Source of the DNA: an alpha proteobacterium AAP38
GTDB lineage: Bacteria > Pseudomonadota > Alphaproteobacteria > Azospirillales > Azospirillaceae
Length of the DNA: 64,000 nt
NCBI GenBank assembly: GCA_001296005.1
Contig: LJHR01000006.1
Coordinates: forward strand, 1 to 64,000
Direction of reading: 5' to 3'
The notes under the pieces were generated by a model. It made no database searches, was not told the origin of the DNA, and worked only from the letters and a program-made list of their open reading frames with translations. The translations under genes and the position numbers were made by a program. Below are positions 16,650-24,766 of this stretch, piece after piece; position 1 is the stretch's first letter, and every line of letters starts with the position of its first letter.

Positions 16650-17102
16650 ATGCAGGTGGCAACGATGGAACCGGCGACGACGGTCGATAGCACCGGCCCG
16701 ATCCCGGATGAGGTGTTGAACGCCAAGCTGATCGCCTGCTGGCAGGCGGCGTTGAATACCGATGACCCTGATGAAAGCCAGCGCTGGGTGGATATGGCCG
16801 AATGGCTGGCCCATCGCGACGATGAACCTGCCCCCACTACGCGAAGCAAGCGCCCCGTCGGCGACCGCCGCCGTTTCCCCCGCGTGCCCGTGCGCAGCAC
16901 GGCGCTGCTGACCCTGGATGGTCGTGTCATCCGGGGTGAAACCGTCAACCTGTCGCGCACGGGCGCCTGTTTTGCCTGCACCGGCCCGGACGGGCTGGAG
17001 ATCGGCATGCAGGGCGTATTTTCGGTGCGCGGCTGGGTGGAGGATCGCCCCGCCCTTATCGTGGCCCTGGACCCCGGTCAGGTCCGCCTGCGGTTCGACT
17101 GA
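16650..17102 (+). CDS. PilZ domain protein (c-di-GMP receptor)
   Basis: A 150-residue protein. The C-terminal PilZ domain begins near residue 70 with RRRFPRVPVRS, giving the RxxxR motif, and continues to NLSRTGACF, giving (D/N)xSxxG. Both c-di-GMP contacts are therefore intact. The N-terminal part is a short helical region without a known domain. The start is chosen at MQVATMEP; the open frame begins at a TTG overlapping the ybbP stop but that leader looks non-coding. Other c-di-GMP-related genes in the window are the degenerate EAL protein and motA, not adjacent. Confidence 0.85.
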   Translation: MQVATMEPATTVDSTGPIPDEVLNAKLIACWQAALNTDDPDESQRWVDMAEWLAHRDDEPAPTTRSKRPVGDRRRFPRVPVRSTALLTLDGRVIRGETVNLSRTGACFACTGPDGLEIGMQGVFSVRGWVEDRPALIVALDPGQVRLRFD

Positions 17103-17148
17103 TACCAGCGGCACGAAATCATAACCCACGGTCAGGCTTTCGTGCTGT

Positions 17149-17183
17149 TAGAGCGTATTTCCGTTAACCGGAAATACGCTCTA
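17149..17183. repeat. 15-bp inverted repeat hairpin after the PilZ gene
   Basis: TAGAGCGTATTTCCG pairs perfectly with its complement around the loop TTAAC. It is the left flank of a composite structure that also holds element copy B and a second hairpin (17266-17295). It may end the PilZ transcript, though it lacks a T-run. Confidence 0.6.
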
Positions 17184-17195
17184 GACCTTCGTTTT

Positions 17196-17265
17196 CCTCA
17201 GGCGCCGGCGCGGCATCCGCCGCTTGGCTTACGCCGCATGTGCGGCGCGGCGGCGGTCGCCGCCG
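17196..17265 (+). repeat. Full copy (B) of dispersed structured element
   Basis: Opens with CTCAGGCGCCGG, then three hairpins: GCGGC-ATCC-GCCGC, the linker TTGGCTTA, CGCCGC-ATGT-GCGGCG, and CGGCGGC-GGTC-GCCGCCG. The stems differ from the copies at 28585 and 41838 but stay paired; first loop and linker are conserved. Confidence 0.75.
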
Positions 17266-17295
17266 GAGCTGTTTCCGGTCTACCGAAAACAGCTC
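17266..17295. repeat. Second flanking hairpin, near cysA 3' end
   Basis: GAGCTGTTTCCGGT and ACCGAAAACAGCTC pair with one mismatch around a 2-nt centre, 15 bp past the cysA stop on the minus strand. It likely marks the 3' end of the sulfate operon mRNA. Confidence 0.55.
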
Positions 17296-17309
17296 TAGTA
17301 TAGGCTCCC

Positions 17310-18353
17310 CTACCCCGCATAGACATTGGCCCGGCGCAGGCGCAACGAGACGGTCTGTCCCGGCGTCAGCGGCGTGGTGGTGGCGTGGCGGTCCAGGACC
17401 GCTTCCACCACCTTACCATCCAGGTTGAGGTCCAGGCGCAGCTGCGGCCCCACGGGCTGGATCAGGCGGATGGTGGCGGACAGGGTCCCCGCCTCTCCCG
17501 GTTCCGCCAGATCGATATCATGGGCGCGGATATAGGCCGTGGCCGGACCCGCCGGCGGCAAGGCGTTGACCACCGGTACACGCGCACCGGCGATGACCGC
17601 CGCACCGTCGGCCACCACGCAGTCCAGCCGCGTGCCACCGCCCAGGAAGTCGCAGACAAAGGCCGAGGCCGGGTTGTCATAGACCTCTGCCGGGGTGCCC
17701 ACCTGTTCGATGCGCCCCTTGTTCAGGATGGCGACGCGGTCGGCCAGTTCCAGTGCTTCTTCCTGGTCATGGGTCACGAATACCGTCGTCACGCCCATGC
17801 CCTTATGGATATCGCGCAGCCAGCGGCGCAATTCCTTGCGCACCTTGGCGTCCAGCGCCCCGAACGGTTCATCCAGCAGCAGGACGCGCGGTTCGGTGGC
17901 CAGCGCGCGGGCCAGCGCCACACGCTGCCGCTGCCCGCCTGAAAGCTGGTTGGGATAGCGGCCCGACAAGGGCGCCAACTGTACCAGTTCCAGAAGGTTC
18001 ATGACGCGCGTGCGGATGTCGGCGTCGGAAATCTTGGGCTTGCGGCGGGAGACGCGCAGACCGAAGGCCACATTCTCAAACACGCTCATATGCCGGAACA
18101 GGGCGTAATGCTGGAACACGAAGCCGACGCGCCGCGCGTGCGGCTCCGACACCGTCGCATCCTCCCCCTCGATCAGCAGGGTGCCTTCATCGGCAAAATC
18201 CAGCCCGCCGATCATGCGCAGCAAGGTGGTCTTGCCCGATCCCGAAGGGCCCAGCAGGGCCATCAGTTCACCGGACTGGATGTCCAGGTCAATCCCGTCC
18301 ACAGCCGCAAAGCCGCCGAAACGCTTGGTCAGGTTCTTGATATTGATGCTCAT
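17310..18353 (-). CDS. cysA: Sulfate/thiosulfate ABC transporter ATP-binding protein CysA
   Basis: 347 residues. Walker A is [12 protein letters not shown], signature [14 protein letters not shown], Walker [13 protein letters not shown] and switch His in [15 protein letters not shown]. The C-terminal third (about 240-347) is the regulatory beta domain (TOBE-like) of CysA-type importers. It is the last gene of sbp-cysT-cysW-cysA, 13 bp after cysW. Together they import sulfate for cysteine synthesis across the inner membrane. Confidence 0.95.
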   Translation of the reverse strand: MSINIKNLTKRFGGFAAVDGIDLDIQSGELMALLGPSGSGKTTLLRMIGGLDFADEGTLLIEGEDATVSEPHARRVGFVFQHYALFRHMSVFENVAFGLRVSRRKPKISDADIRTRVMNLLELVQLAPLSGRYPNQLSGGQRQRVALARALATEPRVLLLDEPFGALDAKVRKELRRWLRDIHKGMGVTTVFVTHDQEEALELADRVAILNKGRIEQVGTPAEVYDNPASAFVCDFLGGGTRLDCVVADGAAVIAGARVPVVNALPPAGPATAYIRAHDIDLAEPGEAGTLSATIRLIQPVGPQLRLDLNLDGKVVEAVLDRHATTTPLTPGQTVSLRLRRANVYAG

Positions 18354-18366
18354 GGGTCCGTTCCCA

Positions 18367-19230
18367 TCAATGGCGGCGGGCGGTAGCGGCCAGTTCGGCG
18401 CCGTGGCGCCATTCCAGCAGCGATTTGGCGACCAGCGTCACCAGGGCCAGGATGGCCAGCAGCGAGGCGACCGCAAAGGCGGCCACGAAATTATACTCGT
18501 TGTAGAGGATCTCCACATGCAGGGGCATGGTGTTGGTCTCCCCCCGAATATGGCCTGACACAACTGACACGGCCCCGAATTCCCCCATGGCGCGGGCATT
18601 ACACAGCAGCACGCCATAGAGCAGACCCCAGCGGATATTGGGCAGGGTCACGCGGCGAAAGGTCTGCCAGCCGCTGGCGCCCAGCGTGATCGCCGCCTCT
18701 TCCTCATCCACGCCCTGCGCCTGCATCAGCGGGATCAGTTCGCGGGCCACAAAGGGGAAGGTGATGAACATGGTGGCCAGCACCAGGCCCGGCACGGCAA
18801 AGACGATCTGCACCCCATGTTCACGCAAGAACGGCCCCATCAGGCCATGCGCGCCGAACAGCAGCACATAGACCAGACCGGAAATGACGGGACTGACCGA
18901 GAAGGGCAGGTCGATCAGGGTCAGCAGCAGGGATTTACCCGGAAACTTGTGCTTGGCGATGGCCCAGGCGGCGGCGACACCGAACACCACATTCACGGGC
19001 ACGGCGATGACCGCGACCAGCAGGGTCAGCTTGATAGCCGCCAGCGCGTCCGGTTCCACCAGCGCCTCAAAATAGGCGCCCAGGCCACGGCGCAACGCCT
19101 CGGTAAACACAGCCGCCAGCGGCAGCAGGATGAAAAAGCCCAGGAAGCCCAGGCCGGCCAGCATGATCAGCGCCTTGACCCAGCCGGGTTCGGCCACCGT
19201 CACGCGGGATTTGGGGGCATGTCCACTCAT
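18367..19230 (-). CDS. cysW: Sulfate ABC transporter permease CysW
   Basis: A 287-residue protein with six membrane segments and the permease EAA loop at about 190-210 ([24 protein letters not shown]), through which it contacts CysA. Its pairing with cysT one base away and cysA 13 bp downstream fixes the identity. The start MSGHAPKSR sits immediately after the cysT stop, which implies translational coupling. Confidence 0.95.
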   Translation of the reverse strand: MSGHAPKSRVTVAEPGWVKALIMLAGLGFLGFFILLPLAAVFTEALRRGLGAYFEALVEPDALAAIKLTLLVAVIAVPVNVVFGVAAAWAIAKHKFPGKSLLLTLIDLPFSVSPVISGLVYVLLFGAHGLMGPFLREHGVQIVFAVPGLVLATMFITFPFVARELIPLMQAQGVDEEEAAITLGASGWQTFRRVTLPNIRWGLLYGVLLCNARAMGEFGAVSVVSGHIRGETNTMPLHVEILYNEYNFVAAFAVASLLAILALVTLVAKSLLEWRHGAELAATARRH

Positions 19231-19231
19231 C

Positions 19232-20086
19232 TCACACCCCCGCCCAGCGGCGCGACCAGCGCTGCAACAGATTGATCACCAGCAGCATGATGAAGGACAG
19301 GATCAGCATGGCGATACCGACTGAGGCGGCACCGGCATAATTGAACTGTTCCAGCTTGATCACGATCAGCAGCGGCGCGATTTCCGACACCATGGGCATG
19401 TTGCCGGCGATGAAGATCACCGATCCGTATTCCCCAACCGCCCGCGCCAGGGCCAGCGCGAAACCCGTCAGCAGGGCCGGGAAGATCACGGGGAAAATGA
19501 CGCGGATGAAGGTTTCAAACCGCGTGGCGCCCAGGCATGCCGCCGCCTCCTCCAGCTCCGTATCCAGTTCCTCCAGCACGGGCTGCACGGTCCGCACCAC
19601 AAAGGGCAGGCCGATAAAGGTCAGCGCCACCACCACGCCCAGCGGCGTATAGGCGACCTTGATGCCCAGCGGGTCCAGATACTGCCCCACCCAGCCATTG
19701 GGCGCATAGAGCGAGGTCAGCGCGATGCCGGCCACCGCCGTGGGCAGGGCGAAGGGCAGATCGACAATGGCATCCACCACCCGCTTGCCCCAGAAATCAT
19801 AGCGCACCAGCATCCAGGCCACGGCCAGCCCGAAAACGGCATTGATCGCCGCCGCCACGAACGCCGCGCCAAAGGACAGGCGCAATGCCGCCAGCACGCG
19901 CGTTTCCGTCACCTGATGCCAGAAGCCGGACAGGCCAATATCCCACGGGCGGATCATCAGGGCCGCCAGCGGGATCAGCACGATCAGGGTCAGATGGGTG
20001 AGCGTAATGCCCAGCGTCAGGCCAAAGCCCGGAATGATGGAGCGGTTGCGCCGTTTGAACAGCGAGAAGCCGGAAGCACCGCTCAT
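19232..20086 (-). CDS. cysT: Sulfate ABC transporter permease CysT (CysU)
   Basis: A 284-residue six-segment permease. The EAA loop is [22 protein letters not shown], and the conserved [19 protein letters not shown] segment is typical of CysT. The ATG overlaps the stop of a 25-codon ORF (ATGA), so its translation may depend on that ORF. It lies between the binding-protein gene, after a 9-bp-stem hairpin, and cysW. Confidence 0.95.
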   Translation of the reverse strand: MSGASGFSLFKRRNRSIIPGFGLTLGITLTHLTLIVLIPLAALMIRPWDIGLSGFWHQVTETRVLAALRLSFGAAFVAAAINAVFGLAVAWMLVRYDFWGKRVVDAIVDLPFALPTAVAGIALTSLYAPNGWVGQYLDPLGIKVAYTPLGVVVALTFIGLPFVVRTVQPVLEELDTELEEAAACLGATRFETFIRVIFPVIFPALLTGFALALARAVGEYGSVIFIAGNMPMVSEIAPLLIVIKLEQFNYAGAASVGIAMLILSFIMLLVINLLQRWSRRWAGV

Positions 20087-20160
20087 GCTGCGCCCCCTTT
20101 GGTGGCACCCGCCGAACGGCGAAGGGAAGGCAATGAAGGCAAGGCGAAATTCCTGTCCAT
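20083..20160 (-). CDS. 25-residue ORF coupled to cysT
   Basis: ATG at 20160 with AGGGGGG six bases upstream, 25 codons, and a stop overlapping the cysT start as ATGA. The peptide begins MDRNFALPSLPSLRRSAG and has no known family. Position and overlap suggest a coupling or leader peptide. It contains no Cys or Met run that would make it an obvious sulfur-sensing attenuator. Whether it is translated is inference. Confidence 0.45.
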   Translation of the reverse strand: MDRNFALPSLPSLRRSAGATKGGAA

Positions 20161-20187
20161 GACCACCCCCCTGTTTTGACGCGCATG

Positions 20188-20216
20188 CCCCGCCGGTCCT
20201 GTCGGGGCCGGCGGGG
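20188..20216. terminator. Hairpin between sbp and cysT
   Basis: CCCCGCCGG and CCGGCGGGG pair around an 11-nt loop, with no T-run. In a binding-protein-first operon such a stem usually protects the upstream message, giving excess binding protein over permease. Confidence 0.5.
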
Positions 20217-20281
20217 ATGGCTGGGGGTCAGACTAGTCTGGTTTGCCACCACCACAAAGGGTGCAGTGGTTAACGGCCTTA

Positions 20282-21289
20282 TTACTGACCGGGCTTGTAA
20301 ATCTCGTCAAACACACCGCCATCGGCGAAGTGGGTCTTCTGGGCCGTGGCCCAGCCGCCGAACTTGGTGATGTCGAACAGTTTGATGTTGGGGAACTGGG
20401 TCGCGTATTTCTGCGCCAGGGCCGGCAGACGCGGACGGTAATAGTTCTTGGCCGCAATCTCCTGCCCTTCGGGGGTGTAGAGATAGGTCAGGTAGGCCTC
20501 GGCCACCTTGCGGGTGCCCTTGCGGTCAACATTCTTGTCCAGCACGGCGACCGGCGGTTCGGCCAGAATGGAGACGGAGGGAACCACGATCTCCAGCTTG
20601 TCGGCGCCCAGTTCGTTGATGGCCAGGAACGCTTCATTCTCCCAGGCCAGCAGCACGTCACCGATGCCACGCTGCACGAAGGTGGTGGTGGAGCCACGGG
20701 CACCGGTATCCAGAACCGGCACATTCCGGAACAGCTTGGCGACGAAATCCTTGCCCGCCGCATCGCTGCCGCCGGCCTTGTCCGCCGCATAGCCCCAGGC
20801 CGCCAGATAGTTCCAGCGCGCCCCGCCAGAGGTCTTGGGGTTGGGCGTGATCACCTGGATGCCCGGCTTGATCAGATCATCCCAGTCCTTGATGGCCTTG
20901 GGATTGCCCTTGCGGACCAGGAAGACGATGGTGCTGGTATAGGGTGTGGAATTATAGGGCAGCTTGGCCTGCCACTGCTTGGACAGCAGGTCCGTATTCT
21001 CGGCAATCGCATCAATGTCAGACGCCAGCGCCAGGGTAACGACATCGGCGTCCAGCCCGTCAATGACAGAGCGCGCCTGCTTGCCTGAGCCGCCATGCGA
21101 GGCCTTGATCTCGATATCCTCGCCCGTGGTCGCCTTCCAATGCTTGGCGAAGGCCGCGTTGAACTCCTTATAGAGTTCGCGGGTCGGGTCGTAGGAAACG
21201 TTCAGAATCTGTCCGCTGCCCCACACGGGCGACACGGCAAGGCCAACCAGGGCGGCGGTGGTGATGGCGACACGTTTGAACCATTTCAT
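20282..21289 (-). CDS. sbp: Sulfate/thiosulfate-binding periplasmic protein
   Basis: 335 residues with a signal peptide ([18 protein letters not shown], cleaved about residue 24). Landmarks of the Sbp/CysP family follow: [45 protein letters not shown] and the [21 protein letters not shown] block, which form the sulfate pocket. A near-ideal AAGGAG lies eight bases before the ATG. It is the first gene of the sulfate operon, with a long A+T-rich region upstream. Sulfate (sbp) and thiosulfate (cysP) binding cannot be told apart here. Confidence 0.94.
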   Translation of the reverse strand: MKWFKRVAITTAALVGLAVSPVWGSGQILNVSYDPTRELYKEFNAAFAKHWKATTGEDIEIKASHGGSGKQARSVIDGLDADVVTLALASDIDAIAENTDLLSKQWQAKLPYNSTPYTSTIVFLVRKGNPKAIKDWDDLIKPGIQVITPNPKTSGGARWNYLAAWGYAADKAGGSDAAGKDFVAKLFRNVPVLDTGARGSTTTFVQRGIGDVLLAWENEAFLAINELGADKLEIVVPSVSILAEPPVAVLDKNVDRKGTRKVAEAYLTYLYTPEGQEIAAKNYYRPRLPALAQKYATQFPNIKLFDITKFGGWATAQKTHFADGGVFDEIYKPGQ

Positions 21290-21423
21290 CGTGGAAACTC
21301 CTTCATCCATCAGGCGGCTGCCACGAAGCATGGTTCGTGGCGCTTTAGCGTTTGGTGACGCGGCGCAAGCTGCGCGATCAAATTGCCGCGACCGTCGGGT
21401 TAATCCCTATTGGTGAAATGGAC

Positions 21424-21450
21424 TTTGTACCCACCTTGATATGCTGTCAA
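21424..21450 (-). promoter_or_regulatory. Candidate promoter of the sulfate operon
   Basis: On the minus strand TTGACA (21445-21450), a short 15-bp spacer and TACAAA (21424-21429). The perfect -35 and suboptimal spacing suggest an activator-dependent promoter such as one driven by a CysB-like regulator, which is inference. Confidence 0.4.
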
Positions 21451-21696
21451 TACGGATTTTTAACGGATACCAAATGTTGATTGCGAAACAACAGCGACTT
21501 TTCACTGTTGAAATATGTGAAATATTGGTTAACTATTTAATATCAGATACTTAGTTACAATGTCACCCTGTATCTGGTTGGTATGGCATCAGAGATGGCA
21601 GGCGCGATCGCGCAAAAATGCCCGGACCTGTTTGGGGATATCCCGTATCCATCGGCCTGGGCGCTGCCTATTCTCCACTAAATTCAGGTAAATAAA

Positions 21697-21717
21697 AAGG
21701 GCGCCGGTGGCGCCCTT
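21697..21717 (-). terminator. Rho-independent terminator
   Basis: AAGGGCGCC-ACC-GGCGCCCTT on the minus strand, followed by TTTATTT: a strong terminator for the gene ending at 21758. Confidence 0.9.
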
Positions 21718-21757
21718 GTCTGCGGAGATATCAGGGGTCGGGTCGGGCCTTAGGCTC

Positions 21758-22774
21758 TCAGCCTCCGCGCTGCCAGACCTTGCTGATCAGGAAGTTCTTG
21801 GCCAGGAACTGATAGGTACGCTTCAACCGGTTTTCGGTTTCAGGTTCCTTATCGATATCGTTGCCATCCCACATATCGATCATTTCATCCCACACCATCA
21901 GCATGGTGTGCAGTTCGTCGCGCATGCGCCGGATGAAGGCGACCTGGGCGTCGAAGGTGCGCAGCATGGCCATCACCTCGGCCGTCTGCCCGTCCACCTG
22001 ATCGAAGATATCGTCGAAATTGGCGACGGGTGTCTTGGCCAGAGCCTGCATGCGCCCCACATCGGCCACTACCTGCCCCTCACCCTTGAAGGTACGCTTG
22101 GCCTGACCGAGCTTCGACATGATCTTCTGAACATGGCTGTAACGGTCGCGCAGCGCCTCGATATAGGAGAGTTCGCGGGCCAGATAATCGACCTTGTCGA
22201 CCATCTCCTGCTTGCGGTCTTCGGGCAGGCCGAACTGCTTGGCCAGCTTGGAAAAGGCTTCCTGGGCCTTCTGCTTGGTCTGCGGGTCTTCCACGATCTG
22301 TTCCAGTTGGAACCGGTCAGTGATCATGGATTCGCGTCCCGTGATCCAGGACACGAGCTGCAGCGTCAGGCGGCCACGGGCGATGGTCAGGTGACGTTCA
22401 TCCACCCGCCACGACGCCGAACCATCCAGCAACTCGCGCGGGATGCTGTCGCCCGGACGGATTTCCTTGACGAATTTCAGCCCCTTCTCGACGATGGTCA
22501 GCAGACGTGCATCGTCACTCTTGTCTTCGATCTGAAAACTCTCGCGAAGGGTGCGGAAAGGGATCTTCCCCCAGACATCGCCCAGATGAACATTGAAGAC
22601 GGGATCGTTATTATCCTTGGACAAGGCGAAATAGCCGCCCGGAAGCTGAAAGACCTTGGAGGTGAACAGGAAATGGGTGCTGGTGTCGCCCTTCTGGTCA
22701 CCCTGGTCCTTGCCCTGGCCTTCTGTCGCGTTTCTTTCAGACACTGAAACCATCCGGGCTGACCCGGTCCCCAT
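21758..22774 (-). CDS. Uncharacterised helical protein paired with degenerate EAL gene
   Basis: Up to 338 residues. I do not recognise a domain. The N-terminal 35 residues are polar and probably disordered. The body has a beta-rich start (FQLPGGYFALSKDNND) and then long helices, with regions such as KQKAQEAFSKLAKQFGLPEDRKQEM and IEALRDRYSHVQKIMSKL that could form coiled coils. There is no signal peptide or membrane segment. It lies 178 bp downstream of the degenerate EAL gene on the same strand and ends in a strong terminator. The start is uncertain (ATG 22774 or 22753; no clear ribosome site). Confidence 0.65.
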   Translation of the reverse strand: MGTGSARMVSVSERNATEGQGKDQGDQKGDTSTHFLFTSKVFQLPGGYFALSKDNNDPVFNVHLGDVWGKIPFRTLRESFQIEDKSDDARLLTIVEKGLKFVKEIRPGDSIPRELLDGSASWRVDERHLTIARGRLTLQLVSWITGRESMITDRFQLEQIVEDPQTKQKAQEAFSKLAKQFGLPEDRKQEMVDKVDYLARELSYIEALRDRYSHVQKIMSKLGQAKRTFKGEGQVVADVGRMQALAKTPVANFDDIFDQVDGQTAEVMAMLRTFDAQVAFIRRMRDELHTMLMVWDEMIDMWDGNDIDKEPETENRLKRTYQFLAKNFLISKVWQRGG

Positions 22775-22952
22775 CTTCCGCGATCATTGCAACGGCCAGT
22801 ATAGCCTGCCCGTCCCCTTTTACGACACGAACCATATCACCCAAAGGGTGGGTTGACGAACCCTTATCTGGATTTCCGGGATGTATCGTATTGGAAATGG
22901 ACAGACCCTTGTAACCTTGCCGGCCCGCGTTACAGACGACCGGCAACTGCCA

Positions 22953-24239
22953 TCAATCATTCATCATCTTGGCGCTCTTGATGGCGTCGCGCAGCAGCAC
23001 GCCCTTGCGCAGGATATTGTCAACGATACGACCCTGGACCATCTGGATGCCCGCCTTTTCCGCGAACATCAGGCCCGATACCGACCCGCAGCGGGCCAGG
23101 ATGAACCGGCAATTGCTCTGCGCCTTGATCTTTTCGGAAAACACCTCGAACTCATGGTCCGACATCATGTCCATTTCGTCGTTCCAGAAGATCTTGGCAT
23201 AGTCGCAGGCCATATATTCCAGGTCCATATGCGTGACCCAGAAGTCGTTCAGCCCGTCGATACAGATCTGGTAGCCCTTGGAAGAGGCGAAATCGACCAC
23301 CTCCTTATAGGTGTCGATATTCTCCACCAGATCGGCCTTGTTGATCTCCAGGATCACATTGCCGCGCAGGTCCGCCGTCAGACGTTCGTCAAATTTCACG
23401 AACGAGGCCGACATGATGGTGGACAGGTTCAGGTTCAACCCGATGCGCCGACCGCGCAGGAAATCCACACCGTAATTCAGCGCCTTCAGCACCGAATTAT
23501 CGAGATTGGCCGTGAAGTAGCTGAACAGCCACTTGTTGGCGGTGATGTCGTAATTGGGCGACAGCCGTTCTTCCAGCGCCTTGATGGCGATATACAGCTC
23601 GAAATATTCGAACTGGTTCTGTTCACCATTGGTGATATCGACCACCGGCTGGTTCAGCATGAAGGGCGACAGGTCGAACATCTGCACGGCGCGTTCGATC
23701 TTGCCCAGTTCCTCCAGCGTGATGGGCGGCTTCGTCTCCGCCTTGGCCGCGTCGGCATTGCTCTCCCGCGCCAGACCTTCGATGAACCGGATCACGTTCA
23801 CGAAGTTCAGCGACAGTTCCATGATGGAATAGAGGCTGTCTTCCCCATAGGGATTGCGCTTCACCATGGAGGTGCGCGACAGCATCAGCTTTTCGATCTT
23901 GGAACAGACGTCGGAGATCAGGGAAAATTTGATGCCCTTGTACAGGACGATGACGTCGTCGTTGGACAGGGAGAAAAGCTGGAGATAGGCGGACTGATCA
24001 GCGGTTTCCTGCATGGCCCGCTTGATGGAGATCAGGTCAAGCTGGCTCTTATCCTTCAGAAGCGACATATGCAAATGGATCAGGCGCAGCCCCTGCACCT
24101 CGCGCTTGGCGCTTTGGAGCAGCGTCAGCAGCTTCTGATCGTCATATTCGGGCTTTTCATTCATCGCAGTGGCAGACGAACGCTCGCCCGGCTTTACCCG
24201 GACCCAGTCGCGTTTCGGTGCATTCGGTTGGCGATTCAT
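22953..24239 (-). CDS. Degenerate EAL-domain protein, predicted inactive
   Basis: 428 residues. From about residue 190 the EAL phosphodiesterase fold can be traced: PFMLNQPVVDITNGE (usual yQPIvdl.tg), GLNLNLSTIMSASF (usual NlS), VILEINKADLVENIDTY (usual leLTE), YQICIDGL (usual DDFG), DYAKIFW (usual IKID) and GIQMVQGRIVD (usual vQGy.f). The EAL motif itself reads FEL in an altered context, the second Asp of DDFG is Gly, and the catalytic AEGVE segment is ARCGS. Hydrolysis of c-di-GMP is therefore unlikely; it may bind a nucleotide or a protein partner. The N-terminal 180 residues are unassigned. AAGGG lies seven bases before the ATG. Confidence 0.75.
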   Translation of the reverse strand: MNRQPNAPKRDWVRVKPGERSSATAMNEKPEYDDQKLLTLLQSAKREVQGLRLIHLHMSLLKDKSQLDLISIKRAMQETADQSAYLQLFSLSNDDVIVLYKGIKFSLISDVCSKIEKLMLSRTSMVKRNPYGEDSLYSIMELSLNFVNVIRFIEGLARESNADAAKAETKPPITLEELGKIERAVQMFDLSPFMLNQPVVDITNGEQNQFEYFELYIAIKALEERLSPNYDITANKWLFSYFTANLDNSVLKALNYGVDFLRGRRIGLNLNLSTIMSASFVKFDERLTADLRGNVILEINKADLVENIDTYKEVVDFASSKGYQICIDGLNDFWVTHMDLEYMACDYAKIFWNDEMDMMSDHEFEVFSEKIKAQSNCRFILARCGSVSGLMFAEKAGIQMVQGRIVDNILRKGVLLRDAIKSAKMMND

Positions 24240-24508
24240 GAAGTTGCCCTTGCGCCCTTCCGCTTGGAATGTGCCAGTACCGGCCTTTGCCTGCGATGGT
24301 GGTTAATCAGCCATTAAAGGGGCTTATACCCCAAAGGCATAGATTTCACTATCCACCATCGGACAAGTATACAAAATTTTATCTATTCCTCCTACCGTGA
24401 TTTTCCCCCCGAACGACCCGAACCGCAAGATGACCGGTCGCATATATGCGGAAGATGGAACGCCACGGCGTACCATCCTTGATAACAGGCGATAGGGAGG
24501 AAGAGGGG

Positions 24509-24583
24509 TGGCTGGGGCGCCAGGATTCGAACCTGGGAATGGCGGTACCAAAAACCGCTGCCTTACCGCTTGGCGACGCCCCA
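24509..24583 (-). tRNA. tRNA-Gln (anticodon UUG)
   Basis: A 75-nt cloverleaf with encoded CCA. The acceptor TGGGGCG pairs with CGCCCCA, a U1-A72 end typical of tRNA-Gln. The anticodon loop TTTTGG- gives UUG. The T arm is CCAGGTTCGAATCCTGG. The stretch between it and the EAL gene (24240-24508) is A+T-rich with no gene seen. Confidence 0.97.
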
Positions 24584-24611
24584 ACATTGTCCCGTCTGAC
24601 GGGCGGCGCGC

Positions 24612-24640
24612 ACCATAGTCAGTTTGCCATCGCTGTGCAA
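24612..24640 (-). promoter_or_regulatory. Promoter of tRNA-Gln
   Basis: Minus-strand TTGCAC (24635-24640), 17-bp spacer, TATGGT (24612-24617). The start would lie about 20 nt before the tRNA, followed by a G+C-rich discriminator typical of stable-RNA promoters. Confidence 0.7.
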
Positions 24641-24766
24641 TAGCTTCGCGAAAGGCTGCGCCCATTGCTGCGGAAGCACTGGCGGGCGCTGGTAATCGTG
24701 TTAGTGTCGCGTTCATCCTACCACCTCTTGTGGCTGAAAGACCGGCTCCGCCCGGATACGCGAAGA

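Larger units (their letters stand above)
21290..21757. other. 468-bp intergenic region upstream of sbp
   Basis: No gene seen. The sbp-proximal part holds a perfect 8-bp hairpin GCCACGAA/TTCGTGGC (21320-21341) in the leader, close to the ribosome site. The middle (21420-21560) is strikingly A+T-rich for this genome, as expected for the control region of a regulated sulfate operon. The far end carries the terminator of the next gene. Confidence 0.6.

Noticed and set aside
21290-21757. SAM-type riboswitch upstream of the sulfate operon
   Set aside because: I looked for a conserved core on the minus strand and saw only a simple hairpin and A+T-rich sequence; no support.
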